Counted from the stretch's first letter, positions 30,844 to 39,366 are shown. The stretch is 41,562 nt of DNA from Helicobacter sp. MIT 00-7814 (GCF_003364115.1 NZ_NXLL01000019.1:1-41562), one strand, 5' to 3'. Program-made: numbers and translations. Notes: generated from the sequence alone by a model not told the origin.

Positions 30844-31509
30844 ATGAGTAACATATTCCCACCAGCAAAAGAGATTGCTTTTAAAGAAGTAGGGAAGTTT
30901 GAGTATGGTGAAATACTAGATGCCATTATGCTTTTTCGCGAGGAGAACATGTTCAACACGCTTTATAATGCGCTAGCACATGTAAATAACCTTTGCATTA
31001 AGCAGGAAAAAAACGATGAACTAGCATTCCCACTTATTTTAGACACAGTGCTATTTGATGCCTACAATGTGGAATACAATGCGTTTATCGAGGGTGTTAG
31101 CCTAAGCTTTAGTGAGGACACAAGACGAAGCTTTATTCTTGATTTTGGATTAACAAGAGGCAAAACAAGAGGACAGCAGTCAAATGCGCCACTAATGCTA
31201 GGTTTTGTGCTTGAAACACTAGGGGTAGTTTTTATCAATCCTGATAGGTTTAGAGGAAGGGCATATTATAAGCCTATAGTCTATGTAAATGAAACAGGAG
31301 AAGCAGTGCAAATGGCTAGCCTTACGATAAGAGCTGAAATGCTAAAGCATGTATTTTACAATAGCAAAGAGGCTGAGGAACTTATAGATAGCCTTAGCAG
31401 GTTTGTTTCAAAGAAAGTTCTTTATGAACAGGTTGCCTATGGAAATACGCAGTGCAAGGACTACTGGAAAAAGAACAAAAAGCTAGTAAAAACTCTTTAT
31501 TCTCTTTAG
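30844..31509 (+). CDS. Hypothetical protein
   Basis: A 221-residue soluble alpha/beta protein starting MSNIFPPAKEIAF. The segment GLTRGKTRGQQSNAPLMLGF suggests a conserved core, but I recognise no family. AAAGGAGTAAGCT precedes ATG 30844. It ends the operon before an AT-rich gap with short direct repeats. Confidence 0.65.
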   Translation: MSNIFPPAKEIAFKEVGKFEYGEILDAIMLFREENMFNTLYNALAHVNNLCIKQEKNDELAFPLILDTVLFDAYNVEYNAFIEGVSLSFSEDTRRSFILDFGLTRGKTRGQQSNAPLMLGFVLETLGVVFINPDRFRGRAYYKPIVYVNETGEAVQMASLTIRAEMLKHVFYNSKEAEELIDSLSRFVSKKVLYEQVAYGNTQCKDYWKKNKKLVKTLYSL

Positions 31510-31525
31510 TCTTATAGTCTTATAA

Positions 31526-31643
31526 GTATATATACACAATATTCTGCTTATGATGGAGTATTTTGTATATGTCTTATAATCTTTGTATGTATGGTATGTA
31601 TGGTATGTTAGTTATGTTTGATATGTTTGGTATGTCTTTTTAT
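31526..31643. repeat. Palindrome and GTATG-type direct repeats
   Basis: GTATATATAC at 31526-31535 repeats the parR-upstream palindrome core. From about 31580 to 31643 there are short direct repeats (TGTATGG, TATGGTATG, TATGTTTGG). It lies upstream of the relaxase-like gene, so a regulatory site or an oriT is possible. Confidence 0.4.
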
Positions 31644-31704
31644 GTGAATAATTTTTTATGAAATAAAAAATTCAAACACGCTTATAAAAATCTGGAGAAC
31701 GAAA

Positions 31705-33231
31705 ATGGAGTTTAGTAAAATACAAGAGTGGCTTTTAAAAACAAAGGATCTTATTGTTGCCACTTGGACCAGTGCGGAGTATAATATTTTTGAGCAAGTT
31801 GTTATTGTGGTTTTTGGAATCTTGATAGTATATTTTCTCGTTGCTATAATAAATACTCTTTTTAGGGCTTTATTTGCCCTTAAAAACCTTTTTATACCAA
31901 AATCTAGGCAGATACACCCAAAAAGCATTAAAAGCGAAATTTTACCCAAAAGAACGCTAAATAGAAGCAATTTCTCTAAAAATGAAGAAAAAGTGGGACT
32001 TTGGAGTGTGTTTAAGAATTTAAATAGGGCAAGAGCTTTGAGTAAAATCGAAAAAGATATGGCAAAAGACAAGCCACTAAAAGTTCCACTCTCTACTGCA
32101 TTGTTTATGATACAAAACTTCAAGCAATACAATTACTTTAGTAGTGAGGACGGCAAGGTTCTTTTTGACAAGGTTAAAAAAGATATTGAAATAGAGGAAA
32201 CAAAAGCAGTTGAACAAGAAAAAATTGAGGATAGCAATATGCTATCTGGGCAAGATATGCTTAAAAAGATTTTACCTGCAAATATCGAGGTAAGATTTAA
32301 TAGCGATGGCAATATCGTTTCTTTTAAAGACAAAAATGTTGAGCAACAAAAATTGAGTGCTGAATTTGCAAAAGAAACCAACAATGAACTAACATTTACA
32401 AAAGGACAAGAACAAAAACAAGAAAATGACATCTACTCTGCTTGGCTCAATCAACCACAAGAGGAAAAAATTGAAATCCAAAAAACTGCACCAAAAGCTA
32501 AGGACTTAAAGAGACAAATACAAAAAGCAAAACAAGAGCAAAAAATAGACATCTCAAATGATTTTATTGATGATCTGGTTGAGGATACAATAGATAAGCT
32601 CGCCGATATGAAACCAGACGAGTTTTATGTTGATGACATTTTGAATGATTTAGATCCAAATGAACAGCTCAAAAAGGAGCAAAAGCAACAGCCTAAAAAG
32701 AACACAAAAAAAGACATTATAGAGAAACGAAAACAGCAGCAAAAACAAAATGAGCGAACACCAAAACAGCAAGAGGAAAATATTGCAGATAAATTGCCAC
32801 AGGTTGATAATGATTTTATAAGCCCAGCACAACAAAAACAAGAAAATATTTTAGATACTAAGTCAGAGGAAAACCCATCTAAGCAATCTCAAAATTTTCA
32901 ATCACAACAAACAAAGAATATTGACTTTAAGATACAAGTTGTAGGTGATAGTGCTTTTGCGGATAAGCTCAAAGAGTTTTTGGAATCAAATGTTCAAAAA
33001 GACGACATAGAAAACGGAATGGTTTTACTTGATAAACAGGAAGGCTGCATTTTATTTTCCGAGAACTTTTTTGCTAGATTTCCAGGTTTTGCTGGAAATG
33101 GGAATAAGCAAGTTATGATTACAGCAATATCAAAAATGCTAGGAGCAGGTTTAGCTAGAAAGATAAGGGAAAATAAAGTATTCTATGCTGTGGATTTGAG
33201 AGGGCAAAATACGAGCGTAATTTTCCCCTAA
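31705..33231 (+). CDS. Membrane protein with TraI_2_C (MOBH relaxase)-like C-terminal domain
   Basis: A 508-residue protein with one membrane helix (about residues 30-52), a basic stretch, a long Q/K/E-rich flexible region (about 230-405) and a compact C-terminal domain (about 408-508). That domain has GMVLLDKQEGCILFSENFF and ends with AVDLRGQNTSVIFP, which resembles the winged-helix C-terminal domain of MOBH relaxases (a gly-leu-leu-leu-val-ser-pro-x-x-F strand and helix, and a final R-G strand). No catalytic HD is in it; a separate HD protein is encoded at 33849. Its last codon and stop lie in inverted-repeat copy B. Confidence 0.55.
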   Translation: MEFSKIQEWLLKTKDLIVATWTSAEYNIFEQVVIVVFGILIVYFLVAIINTLFRALFALKNLFIPKSRQIHPKSIKSEILPKRTLNRSNFSKNEEKVGLWSVFKNLNRARALSKIEKDMAKDKPLKVPLSTALFMIQNFKQYNYFSSEDGKVLFDKVKKDIEIEETKAVEQEKIEDSNMLSGQDMLKKILPANIEVRFNSDGNIVSFKDKNVEQQKLSAEFAKETNNELTFTKGQEQKQENDIYSAWLNQPQEEKIEIQKTAPKAKDLKRQIQKAKQEQKIDISNDFIDDLVEDTIDKLADMKPDEFYVDDILNDLDPNEQLKKEQKQQPKKNTKKDIIEKRKQQQKQNERTPKQQEENIADKLPQVDNDFISPAQQKQENILDTKSEENPSKQSQNFQSQQTKNIDFKIQVVGDSAFADKLKEFLESNVQKDDIENGMVLLDKQEGCILFSENFFARFPGFAGNGNKQVMITAISKMLGAGLARKIRENKVFYAVDLRGQNTSVIFP

Positions 33232-33432
33232 AATTATCGTGCTTTTTTTGAGGGGTGCAAAAAAAATCGCTGTAACGCCCTAGCATAGGTTGAAAGATAG
33301 CCCTTGTTTGAAACACTTCATTTTCAAAAAGTGCAAAATAAGGGACAGCAAATATCCTCTGTAGTCCCCTAAAGTAGGCAAATATTGCAAAAAAATTGTA
33401 ATATTACAATTTTTGCGTATTTTAGGGCTTTC
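33229..33432 (-). repeat. Long inverted repeat, copy B
   Basis: Inverted copy of 1348-1557, differing at about two positions, with the same 24-bp palindrome at 33391-33414. It starts on the stop codon of the preceding gene and ends just before a promoter. Confidence 0.9.
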
Positions 33433-33448
33433 AAAGGCATAAAACATA

Positions 33449-33477
33449 TTGATTTTGACTTGAAGTTTAGATAAAAT
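33449..33477 (+). promoter_or_regulatory. Promoter of the 33624 operon
   Basis: TTGATT at 33449, 17-base spacer, TAAAAT at 33472, immediately after the inverted-repeat copy B. It would drive the HTH gene and the genes after it. Confidence 0.6.
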
Positions 33478-33623
33478 GTATCTTTCTTTCCATAAAAATG
33501 CACAAACAATACATAAAAAGCACGAAAGTGTCTTGTCCTTTGCTTTAAAAAAGGGAGAGTTATGTTTTGCGCACCGATAATTTGAAACAAAATAGTTTGA
33601 CAATTTTAGCTAGGAGGATTTTC

Positions 33624-33848
33624 ATGCAAAATCAAACTAATCCAGAAAGTATGCCTTTAAAATCAGAATCTTACGGACTATTTCTTAATTTAAATGGAGT
33701 TGCTGAAATTTTAGGGACAAGCACTAGAACAGCAAAGAAATTTGTTAAACAGGCAAATATTCCGCAATATAAGCTTAATCGAAAAAATATTCTTTACATG
33801 ACCACTGAAGTTCTAAATGCTGTTGTGGCACTGAGAGAATCCAAATAG
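33624..33848 (+). CDS. Small HTH (excisionase/MerR-like) protein
   Basis: A 74-residue protein with a helix-turn-helix of the HTH_17 kind: LNGVAEILGTSTRTAKKFVK, then a wing NIPQYKLNRKNILY and a final helix. Such proteins act as excisionases or small regulators. TAGGAGGATTTTC precedes ATG 33624. Its stop directly abuts the HD gene, so it may control the following operon. Confidence 0.78.
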   Translation: MQNQTNPESMPLKSESYGLFLNLNGVAEILGTSTRTAKKFVKQANIPQYKLNRKNILYMTTEVLNAVVALRESK

Positions 33849-34616
33849 ATGATGTTTATGTTTGGCAAAAAGAAAGAGTTAGGCATAGTAGAGATTCTCT
33901 ACCGCAATTTAAAGCTTCTTAGAAGTATCAACAAGGCTCGAAAAGAAAAAGAGATGGTTTATAGCATAGCACACACTTCAAATAATTTTACCTATCAAGA
34001 TGCTAGGATTGCTAGTGTTTTTGCGCTTTACCAACAACGATACCCAGAGAGAAGGCTTGAGAGGCTCATTGGCTACCTTCTAAAGGATATGGAGAGACTC
34101 AACTTTGAAAAGACAAGCTCCATTCCTCAAAAGTTTGAGCCACAATACACAAAATACCAAAGTAGGTATGATAAGCTAAAAACAATCAATCTCTTATCTC
34201 ATACAGTTCGAGTATTTTTAATCTCTTTAGAAATCAATAAGAATGTTCCAGATCGATTTGCAGAGCAAGTATCTCTTTTGGCTCTTGTGCATGATTTTGG
34301 AAAAAGCCAAAAGGTATTTGACTTTGTTGGAGAAAGCAATAATGAAAAGCATAACCATACAAGTGCTAAATATCTTAATGCTGTAATGGACAGCATGAAT
34401 GAATATAGCAATGACTTTATTGCCTCTATGTGCGATGCCATTTATTTTCATCATTCTGCCAATGCAGATATGAAACCAGAAGATGTCATAGAAAACGAGT
34501 TTATAAGAATGCTCAATCAGTGCGATAGAACAGCTAGAGAACAAGAGTTAAGAGCCATTAATAGGCAAAAGTTGCCACAAAACATGCTCGAAATTGAGGA
34601 CAAGGAAAGTCGATGA
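33849..34616 (+). CDS. HD-domain protein, possible MOBH relaxase catalytic module
   Basis: A 255-residue protein with a complete HD set: H118 (LLSHTVRVF), H148-D149 (LVHDFGKS), H170 (KHNHTSAKYL), H201/H202 (YFHHSAN) and D226 (NQCDRTAR). HD domains bind two metals and usually hydrolyse phosphate esters; in MOBH relaxases an HD domain carries out DNA nicking. The genome context (tra genes, a TraI_2_C-like protein upstream) suggests such a role, but the usual N-terminal relaxase motif before the HD is not evident, so an ordinary HD hydrolase remains possible. Confidence 0.75.
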   Translation: MMFMFGKKKELGIVEILYRNLKLLRSINKARKEKEMVYSIAHTSNNFTYQDARIASVFALYQQRYPERRLERLIGYLLKDMERLNFEKTSSIPQKFEPQYTKYQSRYDKLKTINLLSHTVRVFLISLEINKNVPDRFAEQVSLLALVHDFGKSQKVFDFVGESNNEKHNHTSAKYLNAVMDSMNEYSNDFIASMCDAIYFHHSANADMKPEDVIENEFIRMLNQCDRTAREQELRAINRQKLPQNMLEIEDKESR

Positions 34617-35176
34617 CTTTTAGATCACATATTACTTTGGGGCTTATTGGAGGAATTGCTTTAAGCTATATGCCTAAATTAGTTCCTTATACCCAAGAGC
34701 AAATATTTGGCTTACTGCCACTAGTAGCTTTAGGTGCAGTATTCCCAGATGTTGATGAACCAAATAGCTTTATTGGGAAAAAAATGCCTGGATTTTCCCA
34801 CATGGTTTCGTGTCTATTTGGGCATAGAGGATTTACCCACTTTTTGATCTTCCCTGTTCTTTTGCTTTTGGCTGGAATCTATCTTTTCCCAAACTGCAAG
34901 GATTACATCTATGCCTTTTGTTTTGGTGTTTTTATGCACCAAGTAGGCGATATGCTTACAAAAAGTGGGATACCTAGCTATTTCTTCCCATTTAGCTTTG
35001 GTTTTTTAAAACACAAGGCGGTTTTGTTGCCACAAATATTAAGGATAAGAACAGGCAGTAGCATTGAGATGTTTATTGTGTTGCCTCTATTGTTAATCAC
35101 TCTTGCCTTTTTATTTTGGGATAAATACAGCAGTGTCATATCGCCGCATATAGGGAGATTTTTTCATGTTAGTTAA
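34613..35176 (+). CDS. YdjM-like membrane metal-dependent hydrolase
   Basis: A 187-residue membrane protein of the LexA-binding, inner-membrane hydrolase group (PF04307, YdjM). Typical marks are LGAVFPDVDEPNS, GHRGFTHF and HQVGDMLTKSG. Four or so membrane helices. It overlaps the HD gene by ATGA. The family is phospholipase-like by fold; its job in transfer is unknown. Confidence 0.85.
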   Translation: MTFRSHITLGLIGGIALSYMPKLVPYTQEQIFGLLPLVALGAVFPDVDEPNSFIGKKMPGFSHMVSCLFGHRGFTHFLIFPVLLLLAGIYLFPNCKDYIYAFCFGVFMHQVGDMLTKSGIPSYFFPFSFGFLKHKAVLLPQILRIRTGSSIEMFIVLPLLLITLAFLFWDKYSSVISPHIGRFFHVS

Positions 35177-35345
35177 AACACCAGAAGCAGTTAAATATTA
35201 TGGACTGGCTATAGAGATTGAAAGAAAGTTAAAAAGCAAGAAAATTGACATCTCAAAAAAGATAGAGATGAAGAAGCAGATTGAGGAAGCCTATAAAAAG
35301 GCTTCTGATGAAGTCTCAACCATACTAAAAAAAGGAGAACAATAA
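35166..35345 (+). CDS. Small helical protein in the tra region
   Basis: A 59-residue charged, helical protein starting at ATG 35166 inside the end of the YdjM-like gene, with AGGGAG upstream. Lysine and glutamate dominate, suggesting a coiled coil. It stops directly before the next ATG. Not a known family. Confidence 0.65.
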   Translation: MLVKTPEAVKYYGLAIEIERKLKSKKIDISKKIEMKKQIEEAYKKASDEVSTILKKGEQ

Positions 35346-36239
35346 ATGTTTGGAAATTCATTTGGACAAAACAACGGGAACGGAAATGGAATGGGCAAAG
35401 CTGGAGGCTTTGGCAATCAGCATTGGAAAGCGCAGTATCAAGATGCAAAGAGTGAGAAAGAAGCATATTGGCAATTAAAGAACCATCAAGGCTCTCAGCC
35501 AAGGCAACAACCGATGTCGCCAAAAGAAAAAAGTAGATACCCAATATTCTCAGATGTGCAAGAATTGCAAGATGAGTTGCAATCACTTTATGCGAGCGGT
35601 TCAGCATTTACAGAACAAAAAACCATTGATATTACGGAATCTGAATATCGTATGCTTCCCTTCAAGATTTTTAGGATCGTGGGCAAAGGCTTAATGTTTA
35701 TATTCCTCTTTTTCCTCATTACTTTTGGATTTTTTGTGCTTACTGGCGTTTTACAATCAGAAAATGCGTTTGTGTATCCAATCAGCCTTATAATGTTTTT
35801 CTGCTCTTTGTTTTTCTACGCCTATGTCGTTTATTCTATGCGACAATTTGTGATACCCAGTGAAAAACAACCTAAAACAAAGCAGTTTTACGCCCAAGTA
35901 AAAGCTGGCTGGCGTTTTGTTGAGTTTATACTGGTTATGGTATCAATAGGACTTATTGTAGCTGAATACACCTTTGATAAGTGGGCAAACATCTTATCAC
36001 CATTGTTTTCTCAAATACAGAAACTCAGCAAAAACTATGTGCAATTAACACCGCAAATCATTGAAAATTCATTGTTCCATACAGCAGGGGTATCCATTAT
36101 ACTTGTTGTAACCTACTTCCTGTTTGTTTATTGGGCAAATAAACGCTTTACAAAAATGCAACATCAGAATGTCTATGCACTTCAAGCTCAATATGATAGA
36201 GCTGAAGCAACAAAAAATGTTCTTGATGGCGAAATTTAG
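35346..36239 (+). CDS. Membrane protein of transfer region
   Basis: A 297-residue protein with a G/N/Q-rich N-terminal part (residues 1-60), about four membrane helices (about 110-130, 140-165, 190-210, 240-265) and a short cytoplasmic tail. Placed just before the pilin gene. It could be a TraQ- or TraX-like accessory protein, but there is no match I can claim. Confidence 0.65.
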   Translation: MFGNSFGQNNGNGNGMGKAGGFGNQHWKAQYQDAKSEKEAYWQLKNHQGSQPRQQPMSPKEKSRYPIFSDVQELQDELQSLYASGSAFTEQKTIDITESEYRMLPFKIFRIVGKGLMFIFLFFLITFGFFVLTGVLQSENAFVYPISLIMFFCSLFFYAYVVYSMRQFVIPSEKQPKTKQFYAQVKAGWRFVEFILVMVSIGLIVAEYTFDKWANILSPLFSQIQKLSKNYVQLTPQIIENSLFHTAGVSIILVVTYFLFVYWANKRFTKMQHQNVYALQAQYDRAEATKNVLDGEI

Positions 36240-36257
36240 TATTTAAGGAGGCTAGAG

Positions 36258-36335
36258 ATGGCTCTATTCCTATCAAGTATAAGCTTCAACGATCTTTCTT
36301 TACTTAAATGGATAACCCATTGTCTACCACCCTAG
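36258..36335 (+). CDS. Possible leader peptide of tra operon
   Basis: A 25-codon frame with AAGGAGG before ATG 36258. Its stop TAG lies at the first bases of a 14-bp hairpin. The position, between an operon end and the pilin gene, suggests a leader peptide whose translation could alter downstream folding. Confidence 0.4.
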   Translation: MALFLSSISFNDLSLLKWITHCLPP

Positions 36336-36423
36336 TTGAGATGTTTCAATACCGCTAAATATCTCAACTAATATTCACAGTCGTTTTGGGTAATGACAAG
36401 CCTTTGGAGACTTTAAACCCAAA
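36333..36423 (+). promoter_or_regulatory. Structured leader upstream of pilin gene
   Basis: TAGTTGAGATGTTT (36333-36346) pairs with AAATATCTCAACTA (36357-36370) over 14 bp with one G-U pair. A second stem joins TTTGGGT (36385-36391) and ACCCAAA (36417-36423). There is no T-tract after either. It could be an attenuator, an RNA-processing site or part of an oriT. Confidence 0.5.
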
Positions 36424-36496
36424 TGCCTAATTAGATTTTAGGAAGCCCTACACAAAGTGGCAGTCTCAACAAAAAAAAATCAAAAAGGAGTTTGTA

Positions 36497-36865
36497 ATGA
36501 CAAATAGCATGTCTTATTGCTTGACCAATAGAGCAGAAACTATTGAGAACAAAAACTTTGTTTCTCGCATTATGTTTTTGTTCCTGCTTGCAGGTGTAGC
36601 TATTTCTCTTGCTGCTGGAACCAACCCTTTTGAGTTTATCAAAAATGGATTCTTTCAGATTCTTGAGGAATATATAGCATTTATTGTTCTTGGTATTCTT
36701 TGGATTACCATCATTATGGGCATAGGCTTTGGTGGGTTACCTTGGCTACCTGCAGTTGTTACAGGTATTGCTTTGAGTGCTGGATTATTCTTGTATCCAG
36801 GAGTATTGTCAGGGCTTAAAGAATGGGCTAAAAACTTTAAACCAACAAGCACGGTTGGAACTTGA
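36497..36865 (+). CDS. Pilin-like protein (TraA/VirB2 type)
   Basis: A 122-residue protein with a signal-like helix (about residues 23-40, ending SLAAG) and two further hydrophobic segments (about 57-75 and 80-100) around a short glycine-rich turn. The size, a long leader and its place directly before a TraL-like gene fit the pilin of an F-type system. AAAAGGAG precedes ATG 36497. Confidence 0.72.
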   Translation: MTNSMSYCLTNRAETIENKNFVSRIMFLFLLAGVAISLAAGTNPFEFIKNGFFQILEEYIAFIVLGILWITIIMGIGFGGLPWLPAVVTGIALSAGLFLYPGVLSGLKEWAKNFKPTSTVGT

Positions 36866-36879
36866 TACAAAGGTAAGAG

Positions 36880-37218
36880 ATGGCAAAAGAGCGAATAATA
36901 CGCTTTCCAGATAGGATACATAGATATAGGCTAATTACCGTAATAGAGGCTGATGTATTCTTTCTTGCAGCTGTTAGCTTTGTAGGAATCGTGTTCCTGT
37001 TAGCTTTCCTCGGATTAAAGGGGAAGGCTTTCTTAATCGGCGCAGGTATATCAGGCACAGCAACCTATGTATATGTTTTTTATAAGGAAAAGTTTAAAAG
37101 AGGTTTTTTAGAGCATTGGGCATACACTAGAGGATTGAGAGATCCAAAATATGAAGGCGAAGAGGATTTGCCAATAGATTTTTTACCAAAAGGATATGAC
37201 AATGAGTTTAGAGATTAA
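36880..37218 (+). CDS. traL: TraL/VirB3-like protein
   Basis: A 112-residue protein beginning RIIRFPDRIHRYRL, with a hydrophobic hairpin (about residues 20-60) and a basic C-terminal part with EHWAYTRGLRDP. TraL proteins have this size and shape, starting with a basic proline-containing stretch. It lies between the pilin and TraE-like genes, as in F, R27 and SXT. Its end overlaps the next gene. Confidence 0.8.
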   Translation: MAKERIIRFPDRIHRYRLITVIEADVFFLAAVSFVGIVFLLAFLGLKGKAFLIGAGISGTATYVYVFYKEKFKRGFLEHWAYTRGLRDPKYEGEEDLPIDFLPKGYDNEFRD

Positions 37219-38236
37219 TGAATATGGACCAATGGGCAAAGATGCGATTAATGAAGTAGATAAGCTATTGTTAAACAATAGGCTTTTACAGCTTATAATG
37301 GGTGGCTTACTACTTGTTTTATTGATATTGAGCTATGGTTATTTTAAACTTGCTAATGATAAGAAAGTTACAGTCATAATGCCACCTTACGGAGATTTTG
37401 AAGTGGCAAAAATGAAAGCTGACCCACTTTATTATAGAGTTTTTGCTGATTATGTTTTAACCAATATGGCTTCCTTTAACACAAGCACCATTAAAGATAA
37501 GCTTGTGCGCGCTGGTGCCGTCTTTGATAGAGAAACTTATTTGCTGAAAAAATCAGAGTTTGATAACTACTACAAATCCATTATGACCAATAAAATAGAG
37601 CAAGAATACCAATATGATGAAAATCAAGTTGATGTTGTTTTGGATAATGGAGGCTCTACAGCAACCGTTACATATAAGGGTTTTGCTATTCAAAAAATTG
37701 CTAATCTCACAAAGATAACCAAACAATGCAATTACACATTTGGTTTTTTTATTAGCGATGGGCGCATTTTTCAAGATTCCGCTTACACAAACTGCTTAAA
37801 CAACGAATCATTAAAAGAGCTAACAAAAGAGGAAAAGAAAGCTATAGACGAGGATAGAGAGGATATTGTAAGGCGTTCTCAACAACCACAAAGCGACAAA
37901 AATATAGATAACAAGATAATTGAAAGAGAGACATTGAACAAAGAGGTTCAAAAGCAAGCAGATTTTGAAAATGAGATAAGAAGTAAGAAAAAAGAAAAGC
38001 TTATCGATAGAGAAGCTCTGCTTAATCAAATTCACAAAAATGAAGCTCAAGGCACTCCGAATAGCACCCAACCTATTCAAAGCGAAAATAAGCCCCAAAG
38101 CGTTTCAAAAAACAATGATTTGCAAGACACCCAAGAAAATGCAAAAATACAAAATGCAAACAATGATGTTGCAACATCACAAAACACTGCTCAACCAATA
38201 GAGCAAACACCAAATGAGGAGGCTACAATTGAATAA
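37202..38236 (+). CDS. traE: TraE/VirB8-like secretion protein
   Basis: A 344-residue protein: a cytoplasmic N-terminus, a membrane helix (about residues 29-48), a periplasmic TraE-type domain (about 55-205) and a long charged, Q/N-rich C-terminal tail (about 210-344). TraE of F is about 190 residues, so the tail is extra. I start at ATG 37202 because AAAAGGA lies seven bases upstream. The order pilin, TraL, TraE, TraK supports the call. Confidence 0.82.
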   Translation: MSLEINEYGPMGKDAINEVDKLLLNNRLLQLIMGGLLLVLLILSYGYFKLANDKKVTVIMPPYGDFEVAKMKADPLYYRVFADYVLTNMASFNTSTIKDKLVRAGAVFDRETYLLKKSEFDNYYKSIMTNKIEQEYQYDENQVDVVLDNGGSTATVTYKGFAIQKIANLTKITKQCNYTFGFFISDGRIFQDSAYTNCLNNESLKELTKEEKKAIDEDREDIVRRSQQPQSDKNIDNKIIERETLNKEVQKQADFENEIRSKKKEKLIDREALLNQIHKNEAQGTPNSTQPIQSENKPQSVSKNNDLQDTQENAKIQNANNDVATSQNTAQPIEQTPNEEATIE

Positions 38237-39293
38237 GCTACATGCAGCAATAGTTAGTGCATTAATATTAGGGAGCTTAGGCTACGCGAATGGAAACGAC
38301 AAGATTAATGATGTAATGGAAAACCTTAAACAAGAAATCAATCAAGAAAAAATGCAAAATGGGGCAAATCCTGCAGATGACTATATCTTTGAGGATACAT
38401 CAAGCATTCAAAATAACACCCCAACGCAACAACAAGATACTGGTTTTATGCAAAACCAACCAATGCCTGCGCAGAATCAAACACCATCGGTAACAAATGA
38501 TCCAAACTCTACAAATCCTGTAAGAACAAAAAAAGACTATGCAAATATGCCTATTCCTGTAGGCGCAAAGCTTATTACAATGAGGACAGAGCTTGTGCTA
38601 CCCATAACACAAGAGAAATACACTGTTATCGAGTTTCCATTTGAAATAAGAGCCGAATTTGGCGAGTTTGAAGCTATGCTTTCACAAGAGGAAGCAGATT
38701 CTTTAGCTACTGCCTCAAACTCACAAAATGCAGCCGAACAAAGACAGCCTATTTCTATTACACAAAAAGAAAACAAGCTTATCATCAACTCATCAATTAC
38801 TGGTAAGGCTGAAGCTATAATTTGGGGCGGACCATACCCTGTGGTGGTAAATATTGTCGTCAATTCCAAAAAGAATAAAAATTCTAGTGTAGGCTATTAT
38901 GTTATCAGAGAACAAGATGTTTATGTTCGCAATGGAAGCAATATAAAAAGGCTTGAGAATAACTCACACGAGAAAGTTTTAAGCATTGTAACTGCTGCAA
39001 TGTATAAAGACAAAAAACCTAAAGGTTATGAGCTTAAAAATATTAAAAAGACATATAAATATAAAGATTTAGGCATAACATTAATTCATGTCTATACTTT
39101 AGAGGGTGATCATTACCTAGGCGAGAAATGGGAGATTATGAACGATGACAAAAAGAAAAGCTTAAATCTCTATGAGGAAATGTTTTATGCTCCAAATATC
39201 TACTCTATCTCATTTTTAGCAAATCCTATAGAACCAAAAAAATCAACATCGATGTATATTGTAAGAAAGAATGAAAACAGCAAGAGGCAGTAA
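38229..39293 (+). CDS. traK: TraK/VirB9-like outer-membrane-complex protein
   Basis: A 354-residue exported protein with a signal peptide (residues 1-18 or so), a low-complexity Q/N/P-rich segment (about 35-105), then a beta-rich domain of the TraK/secretin type. In F the TraK protein joins TraB and TraV in the outer complex. The start is TTG 38229, eight bases after GAGGAGG; an ATG at 38214 precedes it in frame but would place the ribosome site inside the gene. It overlaps the traE end by eight bases. After its stop, transcription appears to end. Confidence 0.8.
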   Translation: MNKLHAAIVSALILGSLGYANGNDKINDVMENLKQEINQEKMQNGANPADDYIFEDTSSIQNNTPTQQQDTGFMQNQPMPAQNQTPSVTNDPNSTNPVRTKKDYANMPIPVGAKLITMRTELVLPITQEKYTVIEFPFEIRAEFGEFEAMLSQEEADSLATASNSQNAAEQRQPISITQKENKLIINSSITGKAEAIIWGGPYPVVVNIVVNSKKNKNSSVGYYVIREQDVYVRNGSNIKRLENNSHEKVLSIVTAAMYKDKKPKGYELKNIKKTYKYKDLGITLIHVYTLEGDHYLGEKWEIMNDDKKKSLNLYEEMFYAPNIYSISFLANPIEPKKSTSMYIVRKNENSKRQ

Positions 39294-39366
39294 TTAAAAA
39301 GTTATTTTTTAAAAAAAGAAGCTTCCCTCTTTAGGATTAAAAATCTTAAAGAGATTAGGAAACTCC

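Noticed and set aside
33229-33432. Inverted repeats as ends of a transposon
   Set aside because: The enclosed 31.7 kb has no transposase, and I saw no target-site duplication; the repeats are long and internal to gene ends.
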